Assembly: GCA_013032095.1 (NCBI GenBank)
Contig: WQBJ01000039.1
Coordinates: forward strand, 1-34,101
Direction of reading: 5' to 3'
Length of the DNA stretch: 34,101 nucleotides
Origin: Ruegeria atlantica
GTDB taxonomy: Bacteria; Pseudomonadota; Alphaproteobacteria; Rhodobacterales; Rhodobacteraceae
Part shown: positions 8,100-17,219 of the stretch, piece by piece
Layout: every line of letters starts with the position of its first letter
Numbering within the stretch: position 1 is the stretch's first letter
The notes under the pieces: generated by a model
The model's database searches: none
What the model saw: the letters and a program-made list of their open reading frames with translations, nothing else
What the model was told of the DNA's origin: nothing
Position numbers and translations under genes: made by a program

Positions 8100-9146
8100 T
8101 CACCGCGGCAAGATAACGGTAAACGTTGTGCCCTTGCCCAATTCGCTTTCAACACGCAAACGGCCCCGGTGGCGATTTATAATGTGCTTAACAATCGCAA
8201 GGCCCAACCCGGTTCCACCCAATTGCCGGGATCTGTGGCTGTCAGCGCGGTAGAATCGCTCGGTCAGGCGCGGCAGATGTACAGCGTCGATACCAGGACC
8301 CTTGTCGATTACTTGGACCCGCACAGCCGGACCACGCATGGCAGAGTCCCGCTCGGACGAGATCACAATAACTTCGACACTCCCACCGCTACCACCATAC
8401 TTAATTCCGTTCTCGATTAAGTTGGTGAACACCTGACGCAGTTGATCACTGTCCCCAGCCAAAGACACAGGGCCTTCGGGGGCGGTTAACGTAAGCTCGA
8501 CGTCTGCATCTTCTGCCAATGGGCGCAGCGAATTCAACGTGGATTGCAGCAAACCCGACAATTCAAGTTGTTCCTTTGGACGCACCCGCTCTTCGCTTTC
8601 GACACGATTCAAGGATAACAGATCACCAACCAGCCGGTTCATGCGGTTGGCTTCGTCGGCCATGATCTGAAGAAACCGTTCGCGGGCTACGGCATCGTCA
8701 CGGGCAGGACCGCGCAGCGTTTCGATAAAACCCATCAAAGCCGTCAGAGGGGTTTTCAACTCGTGGCTGACATTGGCCACGAAATCTCGTCGCATCTGAC
8801 TGGCCTGCTCAACGTGCGTGACGTCCTGAAAAATCGCCAGCATTGCGCCGCCTTCGACCGCTCCAACCCCGTTCATGTAACGACACTCGACCTCGAACGT
8901 AGTGTCCTGCGCACCATCATTAGACAGGTGACGCGTTTTGGTCGGTCCCTTGGTGTGCAGGCTCTGCTCTATCGCGTCAATCACCTGCGGTTGGCGCAAG
9001 ATCGTCGCGAAATGCCGACCGACGATATTATGCGCTAGCAGTGCTTTGGCATCGGTATTGGCGGCGATGATCCGCTCCGTCTGATCGACCATCAGAGCCG
9101 GCATCGGAATGGCATCGACAAATTCGGCAAGCAGGTCGTCTGACAT
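8100..9146 (-). CDS. phoR: Phosphate regulon sensor histidine kinase PhoR (no membrane segment)
   Basis: Histidine kinase of 348 residues. A PAS domain occupies about residues 1-112 ('FVDAIPMPALMVDQTERIIAAN'), then the HisKA dimerisation domain with H128 in 'FVANVSHELKTPL', and the HATPase domain with N-box 'QVFTNLIENGIKYGG', G1 'DKGPGI' and G2 'GGTGLGLAI'. E. coli PhoR (431 residues) has N-terminal membrane helices; none is visible here, so this is probably a cytosolic kinase that senses through PhoU/Pst via its PAS domain. It sits 25 bp downstream of the gamma-carbonic anhydrase gene and about 200 bp upstream of pstS, and pairs with phoB at the far end of the cluster. Confidence 0.9.
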   Translation of the reverse strand: MSDDLLAEFVDAIPMPALMVDQTERIIAANTDAKALLAHNIVGRHFATILRQPQVIDAIEQSLHTKGPTKTRHLSNDGAQDTTFEVECRYMNGVGAVEGGAMLAIFQDVTHVEQASQMRRDFVANVSHELKTPLTALMGFIETLRGPARDDAVARERFLQIMADEANRMNRLVGDLLSLNRVESEERVRPKEQLELSGLLQSTLNSLRPLAEDADVELTLTAPEGPVSLAGDSDQLRQVFTNLIENGIKYGGSGGSVEVIVISSERDSAMRGPAVRVQVIDKGPGIDAVHLPRLTERFYRADSHRSRQLGGTGLGLAIVKHIINRHRGRLRVESELGKGTTFTVILPR

Positions 9147-9171
9147 TCTTTCGATCTTTCCGAACGCCCTT

Positions 9172-9693
9172 TTAGACGGGCTTCATCTCGTCCCGAAAGC
9201 GGCGCATATTCTGTTGATAGTGCAGAGCGCTAAGCGTAATTTTCTGAGCCGCTGCATCGTCTAGTTGCCGAACGACCTTACCAGGTGCCCCCACAACCAG
9301 TGAATTGTCCGGAATTTCCTTGTTTTCAGTGATCAAAGCCCCTGCCCCAATCAGGCAGTTCTTTCCGATTTTAGCACCGTTCAGAACGATTGCGCCCATC
9401 CCGATCAGAGTGTTTTCTCCAATCGTACAGCCGTGGAGCATGACCTTGTGCCCAATAGTGCAGTTCTTGCCGATGGTCAGAGGATACCCAGCGTCGATAT
9501 GCATGATGCAGTCTTCCTGCACGTTGCTGCCTTCGCCGACGCGAATCTCTTCATGGTCGGCGCGAATGGTGCAGCCGAACCAGACCGATGCGCCCTGCTC
9601 CAACACCACCTTGCCAATCAGGTTGGCGTCGGGCGCGACCCAAGTGTCTTCGTGGATTTGCGGTGCGTGATCACCCAAGGCGTAGATTGTCAT
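9172..9693 (-). CDS. Gamma-class carbonic anhydrase family protein
   Basis: Left-handed parallel beta-helix protein of 173 residues made of hexapeptide repeats (for example 'IGKNCTIGHKVMLHGCTIGENTLIGMGAIVLNGAKIGKN'). The three candidate zinc ligands are H65, H82 and H87; the His-x4-His spacing of the last two matches gamma-carbonic anhydrases and YrdA/CaiE-like homologues. Many relatives have no proven carbonic anhydrase activity, so the reaction is inferred. Its start overlaps the gmk stop by 4 bp (ATGA), and phoR follows after 25 bp, so it belongs to a yicC-gmk-cah-phoR transcript. Confidence 0.88.
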   Translation of the reverse strand: MTIYALGDHAPQIHEDTWVAPDANLIGKVVLEQGASVWFGCTIRADHEEIRVGEGSNVQEDCIMHIDAGYPLTIGKNCTIGHKVMLHGCTIGENTLIGMGAIVLNGAKIGKNCLIGAGALITENKEIPDNSLVVGAPGKVVRQLDDAAAQKITLSALHYQQNMRRFRDEMKPV

Positions 9694-10352
9694 GACAGCC
9701 CCTCGAATTCGTTCTGCAGGGAGCGAACATGGTTTTGCAATTTCGGTTGCTGAATGCGCCGCATTCTCTCAGCGCTGACTATGGTTTTCAGTTTTTCTTC
9801 GGTGGCATCCAGATCGTCATTGACCAGCACATAGTCATAATAGCCCCAATGGCTGATCTCATCCCAGCTTTTCAACATCCGCTTGGCGATCACATCCTCG
9901 CTGTCCTGACCGCGTGTCTCCAGACGACGACGCAGTTCAGGGATCGAGGGCGGCAGGATGAAGATCGACAACGCGTGTTTCCCCAGATCCGAGTTACGTA
10001 TTTGCACCTCGCCCTGCCAGTCGACATCAAAAAGTACATCCCGGCCCGCATTAATCGACTCTCGCACTGGACCCGCTGGCGAGCCGTAGAAATTGCCGAA
10101 GACGTGGGCGTGTTCCAGCATCTGCCCTTCGGCGACCTGTTGCTTGAATTCATCTTCTGACAGGAAAAAATACTCGCGCCCGTGCTCCTCACCTGGACGC
10201 GGCGCGCGGGTCGTGGCCGAAATCGAGAACTCTAGCCCTTCATCCCACGCCATTAACCGTCGGGCCAAAGTGGATTTTCCTGCGCCTGATGGCGAAGACA
10301 GGATGATAAGTAGGCCGCGGCGATCTGCCATGTCAGTTGTTCCCATAGTCAT
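9690..10352 (-). CDS. gmk: Guanylate kinase
   Basis: Phosphorylates GMP to GDP with ATP. The P-loop 'SSPSGAGKST' is at residues 19-28, and the GMP-binding region 'SISATTRAPRPGEEHGREYFFLSEDEF' is intact, as is the lid and 'VDWQGEVQIR'. 220 residues from the ATG that overlaps the yicC stop by 4 bp; an internal ATG at residue 8 (MADRRGLLIILSS) is a common N-terminus for this family and could be the true start. The arrangement yicC-gmk is widely conserved in proteobacteria. Confidence 0.95.
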   Translation of the reverse strand: MTMGTTDMADRRGLLIILSSPSGAGKSTLARRLMAWDEGLEFSISATTRAPRPGEEHGREYFFLSEDEFKQQVAEGQMLEHAHVFGNFYGSPAGPVRESINAGRDVLFDVDWQGEVQIRNSDLGKHALSIFILPPSIPELRRRLETRGQDSEDVIAKRMLKSWDEISHWGYYDYVLVNDDLDATEEKLKTIVSAERMRRIQQPKLQNHVRSLQNEFEGLS

Positions 10353-11239
10353 TCTACGTTTTGCACTTGCTCGCGCATCTGGTCTATTACGGCTTTCAAC
10401 TCAAGCCCTACTGACGTCAGATCGGCGCTTTGCGCTTTTGAACAGAGGGTATTGGCCTCACGATTGAACTCTTGCATCAGGAAGTCCAGCTTGCGCCCCA
10501 CCGCAACGTCCTGCGTTAGCAAATCGCGCGCAGCAACCACATGCGCTTTCAGACGGTCGATTTCTTCGGTGATGTCGGATTTGACCGCGATCAGCGCCAA
10601 CTCCTGTGCTACGCGGTCGGGATCAGCGCCCTGAGCGTTATCCAGCACCCGAACAAGGTTTTCCCGCAGCGCCTCAGCTGTTTTGTCTTTGCGCTGTTCC
10701 GCCAGTTTTGCCGCCTGCATAGTCAACGCAGAGACCTGATTGAGTTGACCGTCGAGTATTTCTGCCAAAGCCTGGCCTTCGGATTCGCGCATTTCGATAA
10801 ACGCGGCCAGCAAATCGGCAAACTCTTTCGTCAGTTCCCCGACCAGCGGCACCGGATCATCCACGTCGCTACCCGCTTCCAACATCCCCTTAATGGCAAT
10901 CATGTCTGCTGCGGTGGAAGGTGCCAGCGTGACACCGCTCGCAACTGCCATCTCTTGGGTTCTGGCCAAAGCTGACAGCACAGCAGCCATCGCGGCTTCG
11001 TTCAGAACCAGATCAGGCACGGTTTCATCGCGGCTCAGCCGCAAGGACAAAGTGACATTGCCGCGGGTCAATGCCTTGGACATCTGGGCGCGCAAAGCGG
11101 TTTCAAGACCGGTCAACCACTCGGGAACACGCAGGCGCATGTCCAGTCCCTTGCCGTTCACACTGCGCAATTCCCACGTCCAGCTATGAGGCCCAAACGC
11201 CCCTTTGCCCGAGGCGAAACCGGTCATGGATCTGATCAT
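10349..11239 (-). CDS. yicC: YicC family endoribonuclease
   Basis: 296 residues from the ATG at 11239, which begins with the family hallmark 'MIRSMTGFA' and has AAGGA about 9 nt upstream. The frame is open to 11281 but the extra residues do not fit the family. The C-terminal DUF1732 part ends with 'FNREANTLCSKAQS' and 'VGLELKAVIDQMREQVQNVE', matching YicC proteins. Homologues have been reported as endoribonucleases acting on small RNAs; that activity is inferred here. First gene of the minus-strand run leading to gmk, the carbonic anhydrase and phoR. Confidence 0.92.
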   Translation of the reverse strand: MIRSMTGFASGKGAFGPHSWTWELRSVNGKGLDMRLRVPEWLTGLETALRAQMSKALTRGNVTLSLRLSRDETVPDLVLNEAAMAAVLSALARTQEMAVASGVTLAPSTAADMIAIKGMLEAGSDVDDPVPLVGELTKEFADLLAAFIEMRESEGQALAEILDGQLNQVSALTMQAAKLAEQRKDKTAEALRENLVRVLDNAQGADPDRVAQELALIAVKSDITEEIDRLKAHVVAARDLLTQDVAVGRKLDFLMQEFNREANTLCSKAQSADLTSVGLELKAVIDQMREQVQNVE

Positions 11240-11473
11240 AGTGCCTGTCCTTGTTTGCTCGCTTGCAGCACCTAAAGCCATCGGTCGGCGCAGGGCAAGA
11301 GTTTGCTGAGTTTTTGACGTGCATCCCGAATGTTAACCATTCATTAAAGAATTCGACCAAAATTGAATCAACCCGTGTCAAATAGGTCTTGATCAGAACT
11401 GGCTGGGCAAAGACGACCCCAGATATCTGGCATTTTAAGAAAATGACGGTCTATTGACGCTAGGGTGATGAAA

Positions 11474-12148
11474 ATGAAAACCTTTTTCGGAAACGGTTCC
11501 GGGTCAAACTTTGGAAAGATCGTCGCAATGGATCGTTTTGACAGCGGGCGCAACCTATCGCCCATCCGGCAGGTCGAGGCGTATTGGACAGCTTTACTAA
11601 CGGGCGACGGCATTCCGATGCGTTCTCAAGTCGATCCGCGCGGGCTAGAGAACATTTTGGAGTATACTTTCATACTGGAACGCATCGCACCTGGTTTGGC
11701 TCGGTTTCGTCTGGCTGGCAGTCACTTGAACAAATTGGCAGGTATGGAAGTGCGCGGCATGCCCCTGACGGCTTTTTTTGAATCTAACGCCAGGACTGCG
11801 GTTTCCGGTGTGATGGAGCGGGTGTTCGCCAGCCCCGCAATTGCTGACCTTTCAATGGCTTCGGTTGGTTCGTTGGGTCGGAATCGCCTGCAAGCCCGTA
11901 TGATCCTGTTGCCGCTGAAAAGTGATCTTGGTGATGTCAGCCGCGCTCTGGGCGTGATGGTATGTGATGGCGTAATCGGTGCGACGCCTCGTCGATTCAC
12001 TGTTTCTAGGGAACAGGTTCGCGCGGTGTCAGATGTTCATGCTTCGCAGGAACCAGCATTTCAGGTTTCAGCAGGATTTGCCGACGAAAAGGCCGAGTTT
12101 AAACGACCCGGATCTCACTTAAGGCTAGTTGCGTCCCGCGACGATTGA
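11474..12148 (+). CDS. PAS_5 domain protein of unknown function
   Basis: 224 residues from the ATG at 11474. AGGG at 11462-11465 is well spaced for that ATG but too close for the GTG at 11465 or ATG at 11468. The segment 'VEAYWTALLTGDGIPMRSQVDPRGLENILEYTFILERIAPGLARFRLAGSHL' is characteristic of the alphaproteobacterial PAS_5 family (PF07310), and 'LNKLAGMEVRGMPLTAFF' is the usual continuation. Family members are mostly uncharacterised; ligand and partners are unknown. It is transcribed divergently from yicC and ends at a bidirectional terminator shared with the DAHP synthase gene. Confidence 0.85.
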   Translation: MKTFFGNGSGSNFGKIVAMDRFDSGRNLSPIRQVEAYWTALLTGDGIPMRSQVDPRGLENILEYTFILERIAPGLARFRLAGSHLNKLAGMEVRGMPLTAFFESNARTAVSGVMERVFASPAIADLSMASVGSLGRNRLQARMILLPLKSDLGDVSRALGVMVCDGVIGATPRRFTVSREQVRAVSDVHASQEPAFQVSAGFADEKAEFKRPGSHLRLVASRDD

Positions 12149-12154
12149 TTAAGA

Positions 12155-12186
12155 AAAAAGGCGGACAAATTGCCCGCCTTTTCTTA
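12155..12186. terminator. Bidirectional terminator between the PAS_5 and DAHP synthase genes
   Basis: AAAGGCGG (12157-12164) pairs with CCGCCTTT (12174-12181) over a 9-nt loop. On the plus strand the stem runs into TTTTCTTATT; on the minus strand it runs into TTTTTTCTTAAT. The genes converge here, so the hairpin can serve both. Confidence 0.85.
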
Positions 12187-12204
12187 TTGCTTTTGTTTAG
12201 AACC

Positions 12205-13575
12205 TTAGCTTGCTGCGCGCTTGTTGCGGTCACGGCGCAGGTTGGTCAGTTCTTCAGCGACCAGGAAGGCCAGTTCCAGCGACTGTGTAGCGTTCAGGCG
12301 TGGGTCGCATGCTGTGTGGTAGCGGTCCGAAAGGTCCTCTTCCGTCACTGCGCGCACACCACCGGTACATTCGGTGACGTCCAGACCGGTCATCTCGAAA
12401 TGCACACCACCTGGGATGGTGCCCTCGGCCTGATGCACACCGAAGAAATCGCGCACCTCGCGCAGAACCGAATCGAACGGACGGGTTTTATACCCCGTCG
12501 CCGATTTGATCGTGTTTCCGTGCATCGGGTCGCAGACCCAAGTAACCTTGGCCCCCTCTTCCTTCACTGCCTTGATCAGACGCGGCAGATGCTCACCCGC
12601 TTTCCCCGCGCCAAAGCGTGCAATCAGGGTCAAGCGTCCTTCTTCGTTCTCTGGGTTCAACTTGGACATCAGAACCTTGAGGTCTTCGGCCGTGGTCGTC
12701 GGACCACATTTCAGACCAATCGGGTTCAGAACGCCACGACAGAACTCAACATGTGCACCGTCCGGCTGACGCGTACGGTCGCCGATCCAGATCATATGGC
12801 CTGAGCCCGCCAGCCAGTTGCCCGAAGTCGAATCAAGGCGGGTCAACGCCTCTTCGTATTCCAGCAGCAGGCTTTCGTGGCTTGTGTAGAACTCGACGGT
12901 CGAAAACTCATGAGTGGTGTCTGCCGTAATGCCAGCCGCGCCCATGAAATCGATCGTATCTTGAATACGATCTGCGATTTCCGAGTATTTCTGCACGTCC
13001 TGCTCATCGGTGAAGCCCAGAGTCCAGGAATGCACCATACTCATATCGGCAAAACCACCGGTCGAAAACGCGCGCAACAGGTTCAGCGTCGCAGCGGCCT
13101 GAGTGTAGGCCTGCAGCATTTTTCCGGGATTCGGAATGCGGGCCTCCGGCGTGAACGCGAGTTCGTTGATGATATCACCGCGGTAGCTGGGCAGCTCGAT
13201 GCCATCCACCACCTCAGTCGGGGCACTGCGTGGCTTGGCGAACTGGCCGGCCATACGGCCAACTTTGACCACGGGCACCTTGGCGCCATAGGTCAGAACC
13301 ATCGCCATCTGCAGCATAACCTTGAACGTGTCGCGGATTGCGTCCGCGCTGAACTGCTCAAAGCTTTCCGCACAATCCCCGCCCTGCAACAGGAAGGCTT
13401 CGCCGCGACCGGCGGCACCCAAATGTTGCTTGAGACGCCGCGCTTCGCCCGCAAAGACCAGCGGGGGATACTGTGAAAGCTGAGCCTCGACCTTGGCCAG
13501 AGCGGCCTCGTCGGTATAATCTGGCATCTGAACCCGGGGCTTGTTGCGCCAGTTCGTTTTTTGCCATTCGGTCAT
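12205..13575 (-). CDS. aroG: Class II 3-deoxy-7-phosphoheptulonate (DAHP) synthase
   Basis: Joins phosphoenolpyruvate and erythrose 4-phosphate, the first step of the shikimate pathway. 456 residues from 'MTEWQKTNWRNKPRVQMPDY', the typical start of the plant-like class II enzyme; the frame is open to 13638 but the extra residues are not family-like. Active-site elements are 'FLLQGGDCAESF' (metal Cys), 'GRMAGQFAKPRS', 'TLIARFGAGKAGEHLPRL', 'VTWVCDPMHGNT' (metal His) and 'PGGVHFEMTG'. The gene is alone on its strand, with a terminator at the end. The symbol follows usage for class II enzymes in some genomes and is not certain for this lineage. Confidence 0.94.
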   Translation of the reverse strand: MTEWQKTNWRNKPRVQMPDYTDEAALAKVEAQLSQYPPLVFAGEARRLKQHLGAAGRGEAFLLQGGDCAESFEQFSADAIRDTFKVMLQMAMVLTYGAKVPVVKVGRMAGQFAKPRSAPTEVVDGIELPSYRGDIINELAFTPEARIPNPGKMLQAYTQAAATLNLLRAFSTGGFADMSMVHSWTLGFTDEQDVQKYSEIADRIQDTIDFMGAAGITADTTHEFSTVEFYTSHESLLLEYEEALTRLDSTSGNWLAGSGHMIWIGDRTRQPDGAHVEFCRGVLNPIGLKCGPTTTAEDLKVLMSKLNPENEEGRLTLIARFGAGKAGEHLPRLIKAVKEEGAKVTWVCDPMHGNTIKSATGYKTRPFDSVLREVRDFFGVHQAEGTIPGGVHFEMTGLDVTECTGGVRAVTEEDLSDRYHTACDPRLNATQSLELAFLVAEELTNLRRDRNKRAAS

Positions 13576-13742
13576 AGCTTTGATCTCCGCTGAAGTATTC
13601 AGGTGGTCTCTATACAAAATGCATTGAAGACTGACCATATACGATTTGCGCCCCTTGACGCCGGAAACAAGCTTTGAGCATGTTGTCGGCTACAATACCC
13701 GCTCTGTTCGCAAAGCGGCTAACGAATCAAGGACAATTCGCC

Positions 13743-14747
13743 ATGCAAGAGCAACGCCAAGTTGTCACGGTGGAAGACACAGCGGGTAACCCGCGTAATT
13801 TTGTATTTGTCCTGTTGGACAAGTTTTCTCTGCTGTCTTTTGCGTCAGCGCTGGACAGCCTTCGGATCGCCAATCGTATGGCGGACAAGAAGCTGTATTC
13901 TTGGACGCTCATGGGCGAAGGCGGCGAAACCGTCACTTGCTCGGCAGGGACAACTTTCACATTGGATTCGGACCTGATCGAATTGCAGCGCGATGATATT
14001 GTTCTGATCTGCGGCGGCGTGGACGTTCAGAACGCGACCACCAAAAAGGTCTTGAACTGGGTTCGTCGTGAGGCGCGGCGGGGCCTGCGTATCGGCGGCT
14101 TGTGCACTGCAGCCTACACCTTGGCCAAAGCTGGCCTGCTGGACGGCAAGCGTGCCACTATCCACTGGGAAAACTCGGACAGTTTTGTTGAAGAATTCGA
14201 CGAGGTTGAACTGACGAAGTCCGTGTTCCTGATCGACGGCAACCGGATGACCACGGCGGGCGGGACGTCGTCCATCGACCTGATGCTAAAGATCATCGCT
14301 GATGATTACGGTGAAGACCTCGCGAATGCAGTTGCCGACCAGATGATCTATTCCTCGATCCGCACGGATCAGGACACGCAACGCCTGTCGACCCCCACCC
14401 GGATTGGAGTGCGACACCCCAAGCTGAGCCAGGTCATCCTGATGATGGAAAAGAACATCGAAGAGCCGATTTCGCCTTCGATCCTCGCCAAAGATGTCGG
14501 AATGTCGACTCGGCAGCTTGAGCGCCTGTTCCGCCGCTATCTCAGCCGGTCACCCAAACGGTATTACATGGAGCTGCGCCTGCACAAAGCGCGCAACCTG
14601 CTGATGCAAACAGATATGAGCGTAATTAACGTAGCGCTGGCCTGCGGCTTTGCCAGCCCGTCGCACTTTTCGAAATGCTACCGGGCGCACTATAACACCA
14701 CGCCTTATCGCGAGCGCGGCGCACAGGGTGACCGCTTGTCGGTGTAG
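13743..14747 (+). CDS. GlxA family transcriptional regulator (AraC C-terminal, DJ-1/PfpI-like N-terminal)
   Basis: 334 residues from the ATG at 13743, which has AAGGAC upstream; the frame is open to 13674. The N-terminal part (about 20-190) is a DJ-1/PfpI-like class I glutamine amidotransferase fold with the nucleophile-elbow Cys in 'IGGLCTAAYTLAKAGLLDG'. The C-terminal part (about 230-328) has the two AraC helix-turn-helices ('LAKDVGMSTRQLERLFRRYL' and 'INVALACGFASPSHFSKCYR'). The best-known relatives are GbdR and CdhR, which respond to glycine betaine, dimethylglycine or carnitine; this ligand is only a possibility here. It is divergent from the DAHP synthase gene and converges with the sugar dehydrogenase, with 7 bp between the stops. 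Confidence 0.88.
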   Translation: MQEQRQVVTVEDTAGNPRNFVFVLLDKFSLLSFASALDSLRIANRMADKKLYSWTLMGEGGETVTCSAGTTFTLDSDLIELQRDDIVLICGGVDVQNATTKKVLNWVRREARRGLRIGGLCTAAYTLAKAGLLDGKRATIHWENSDSFVEEFDEVELTKSVFLIDGNRMTTAGGTSSIDLMLKIIADDYGEDLANAVADQMIYSSIRTDQDTQRLSTPTRIGVRHPKLSQVILMMEKNIEEPISPSILAKDVGMSTRQLERLFRRYLSRSPKRYYMELRLHKARNLLMQTDMSVINVALACGFASPSHFSKCYRAHYNTTPYRERGAQGDRLSV

Positions 14748-14754
14748 GGCGGGC

Positions 14755-15849
14755 CTAGTTACCGGGGGTCATTCGATAAACGGCCCCCTGACCTACTGAA
14801 ATAAACCAGATCGACCCATCGGGGGCCTCGACGATATCGCGAACGCGTTCGGTTTCAGAGCCCTTGATTTGCTCGACCTCCCTCAGCGGCGACCCCGCGA
14901 GGCGAGCGATATAGTCGAATTTTAGAGACCCGACAAAGATATCCCCCTTCCATTTTGGCCACAATTTGCCGGAATACACCAACAACCCAGATGGCGCGAT
15001 GGATGGGTCCCAATAATGCTCGGGCTGTTCCATCCCAGGCTTGTGGGTGCCCTCACCTATCTTTTGACCCGAATAATGCGTGCCATAGGAAATGACCGGC
15101 CAACCATAGTTCCGGCCAGACTTCACCAGATTGACCTCATCCCCGCCTCTTGCCCCATGCTCAGAAACCCAAATCTGTCCACGGGAATCCAACGCGGCCC
15201 CTTGAGGGTTGCGATGACCATATGACCAGATCTCTGGGCGCACGCCGTCTTCTTGAACAAAGGGATTGTCGTTAGGCACCGAACCGTCGCGATTCACGCG
15301 GAGCACGGTCCCCATGTGGTTTGACCGATCCTGCGCCGCAAGTCGGTCCCCGCGGTCGCCAATGGTAAGGAACAACTTCCCGTCTTCGGCCTCAACCACG
15401 CGTGAGCCGAAATGCCGGCCACTCGACCCGCCCGGTACCGCCTCGAAAATCACACGCAGGTTTGTCAGCCGTTTGCCATTCTCGGACAAGCGCGCCACGG
15501 CCAGCGCAGTTCCTGCACCGCCGCTTTGAGGTTTCGAGAAAGTCAGAAATATCTCACGGCTTCGATTGAAATCCCGTGCGACTGTCACATCCAGCAAACC
15601 ACCCTGCCCCGAGGCAGCGACTTTGGGAACACCCGAAACGCGCTGAAATTTGCCGTCGTTAATGTACAGAAGTTCTCCGTCACGTTCTGTCACCAGAAAC
15701 CCACCAGCGGGCAGGACACCGATGGCCCAAGGCGTATCCAGCCCACTCACCATTTGCGTAACCTCGACCGGGCCTTGCGAAGTTTGCAACCTGTCTGCCC
15801 ACGCGGCACCGGTCCATGTCAGAATCGTTATCACAAAAACCCGGAACAT
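14755..15849 (-). CDS. PQQ-dependent aldose sugar dehydrogenase (GSDH family, YliI-like)
   Basis: Secreted six-bladed beta-propeller protein of 364 residues with a signal peptide (about 1-18, ending 'GAAWA'). Family motifs are 'LDTPWAIGVLPAGGFLVTERDGEL', 'GQGGLLDV', 'GGSSGRHFGSRVV', 'GDRGDRLAAQDRSNHMGTVLRVNRDGSVPNDNPF', 'YGHRNPQGAA' and 'SEHGARGGDEVN', as in the soluble aldose sugar dehydrogenases that bind PQQ and calcium. Substrate cannot be told from sequence. It is divergent from livK with about 160 bp between them. No PQQ biosynthesis genes are in the window. Confidence 0.88.
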   Translation of the reverse strand: MFRVFVITILTWTGAAWADRLQTSQGPVEVTQMVSGLDTPWAIGVLPAGGFLVTERDGELLYINDGKFQRVSGVPKVAASGQGGLLDVTVARDFNRSREIFLTFSKPQSGGAGTALAVARLSENGKRLTNLRVIFEAVPGGSSGRHFGSRVVEAEDGKLFLTIGDRGDRLAAQDRSNHMGTVLRVNRDGSVPNDNPFVQEDGVRPEIWSYGHRNPQGAALDSRGQIWVSEHGARGGDEVNLVKSGRNYGWPVISYGTHYSGQKIGEGTHKPGMEQPEHYWDPSIAPSGLLVYSGKLWPKWKGDIFVGSLKFDYIARLAGSPLREVEQIKGSETERVRDIVEAPDGSIWFISVGQGAVYRMTPGN

Positions 15850-16012
15850 CTCTGTCCTCCGTCGTTTTCTTTACTCGTGCCCCAGACACGCACATCCATC
15901 TGAACAAATAGGGTTCTGGGCCACAAAAACACTTTTTCGTTAGGACTTTTCTTTTCCCAACAGCTTGCCTAGGGTCGTGGCCAGATTGAAGACCACTTCA
16001 GGGAGTAACCTC

Positions 16013-17194
16013 ATGAAAAAGCTGCTTACTGCAACCGCAGCAACCGCGCTGCTGGCCGGTACCGCAATGGCCGAAGATGTCAAACTGGGCATTATGTTCG
16101 GTTTCACCGGCCCGATTGAATCACTTTCACCTGCAATGGCCGCTGGCGCGGAACTTGCGATGAAAGAGGTTTCGGATTCGGGCAAACTGCTTGACGGTTC
16201 GACTGTTACCCCAGTGCGCGCCGACACGGGCTGCGCCGACAACGCGCTGGCCACCGCTAACGCCGAGCGTCTCGTTGCCGAAGGCATCAGCGGCCTTGTC
16301 GGCGGCGACTGCTCGGGCGTCACCGGTGCGATCCTACAAAACGTGGCCGTTCCGAACGGCATGGTCATGATCTCACCGTCGGCCACCTCGCCCGGTCTGT
16401 CGGTAATGGAGGACAACGGCCTGTTCTTCCGCACCTCGCCGTCGGATGCGCGCGAAGGTGAAATCATGGCTGATATCCTGAAAGAGCGTGGCGTAAACTC
16501 GATCGCTCTGACCTATACCAACAACGACTACGGCAAGGGTTTGTCCGAAGCGATCAAGTCGTCCTTCGAGGCGCTGGGCGGCGAAGTGACCATCGTGGCT
16601 GCACACGAGGACGGCAAAGCCGACTATTCAGCAGAAGTTGGCGCGCTGGCGTCGGCGGGAGGCGACATTCTGGTTGTTGCGGGCTATCTCGACCAGGGTG
16701 GTTTGGGCATCATCCAATCCTCGCTGGACAGCGGCGCGTTCGACACGTTCGGCCTGCCGGGCGGCATGATTGGTGACTCGCTGCCCGAAAACGTCGGCCC
16801 CGATCTGAATGGCTCTTATGGTCAGGCACCTGGCTCGAAAAGCGAAGCCGCGGATGCATTCTTTGCTATGGCCGAAGCCGAAGGGTTCGACGGCTCGTCG
16901 ATCTTCGTTCCTGAGTCTTACGATGCTGCTGCCCTGTTCCTGCTGGCCATGCAGGCCGCAGGTTCCAGCAACCCGGCAGACTATGGTGGCAAAATCATGG
17001 ATGTTGCCAATGAGCCGGGTGAAAAAATCTATCCGGGCGAACTGGCAAAAGGTCTTGAATTGCTCGCCGCAGGTCAGGACATCGACTATGTCGGTGCCTC
17101 GGGTGTTGAACTGATCGGTCCCGGTGAAAGCGCAGGTGCGTACCGCGAGATCGAAGTCATCGATGGCGAGATGAAAACGGTCAACTACCGTTAA
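16013..17194 (+). CDS. livK: Branched-chain amino-acid type ABC transporter substrate-binding protein
   Basis: Periplasmic binding protein of 393 residues from the ATG at 16013, which has GGGAG upstream; the frame is open to 15965. The signal peptide is 'MKKLLTATAATALLAGTAMA'. The type-1 periplasmic binding fold shows 'KLGIMFGFTGPIESLSPAMAAGAELAMKEV', 'GLVGGDCSGVTGAI' and 'RTSPSDAREGEIMADILKERGVNSIALTYTNNDYGKGL'. Members of this family bind branched-chain amino acids, amides, urea or short organic acids; the ligand here is not determined. First gene of the liv cassette and followed by a hairpin, as usual for binding proteins. Confidence 0.9.
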   Translation: MKKLLTATAATALLAGTAMAEDVKLGIMFGFTGPIESLSPAMAAGAELAMKEVSDSGKLLDGSTVTPVRADTGCADNALATANAERLVAEGISGLVGGDCSGVTGAILQNVAVPNGMVMISPSATSPGLSVMEDNGLFFRTSPSDAREGEIMADILKERGVNSIALTYTNNDYGKGLSEAIKSSFEALGGEVTIVAAHEDGKADYSAEVGALASAGGDILVVAGYLDQGGLGIIQSSLDSGAFDTFGLPGGMIGDSLPENVGPDLNGSYGQAPGSKSEAADAFFAMAEAEGFDGSSIFVPESYDAAALFLLAMQAAGSSNPADYGGKIMDVANEPGEKIYPGELAKGLELLAAGQDIDYVGASGVELIGPGESAGAYREIEVIDGEMKTVNYR

Positions 17195-17219
17195 TTGCAC
17201 CTCAAAGAAGACAATACCG

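Noticed and set aside
12145..12804. 219-residue plus-strand open frame overlapping the DAHP synthase
   Set aside because: Antisense to a conserved enzyme and begins inside the shared terminator; no supporting motif.
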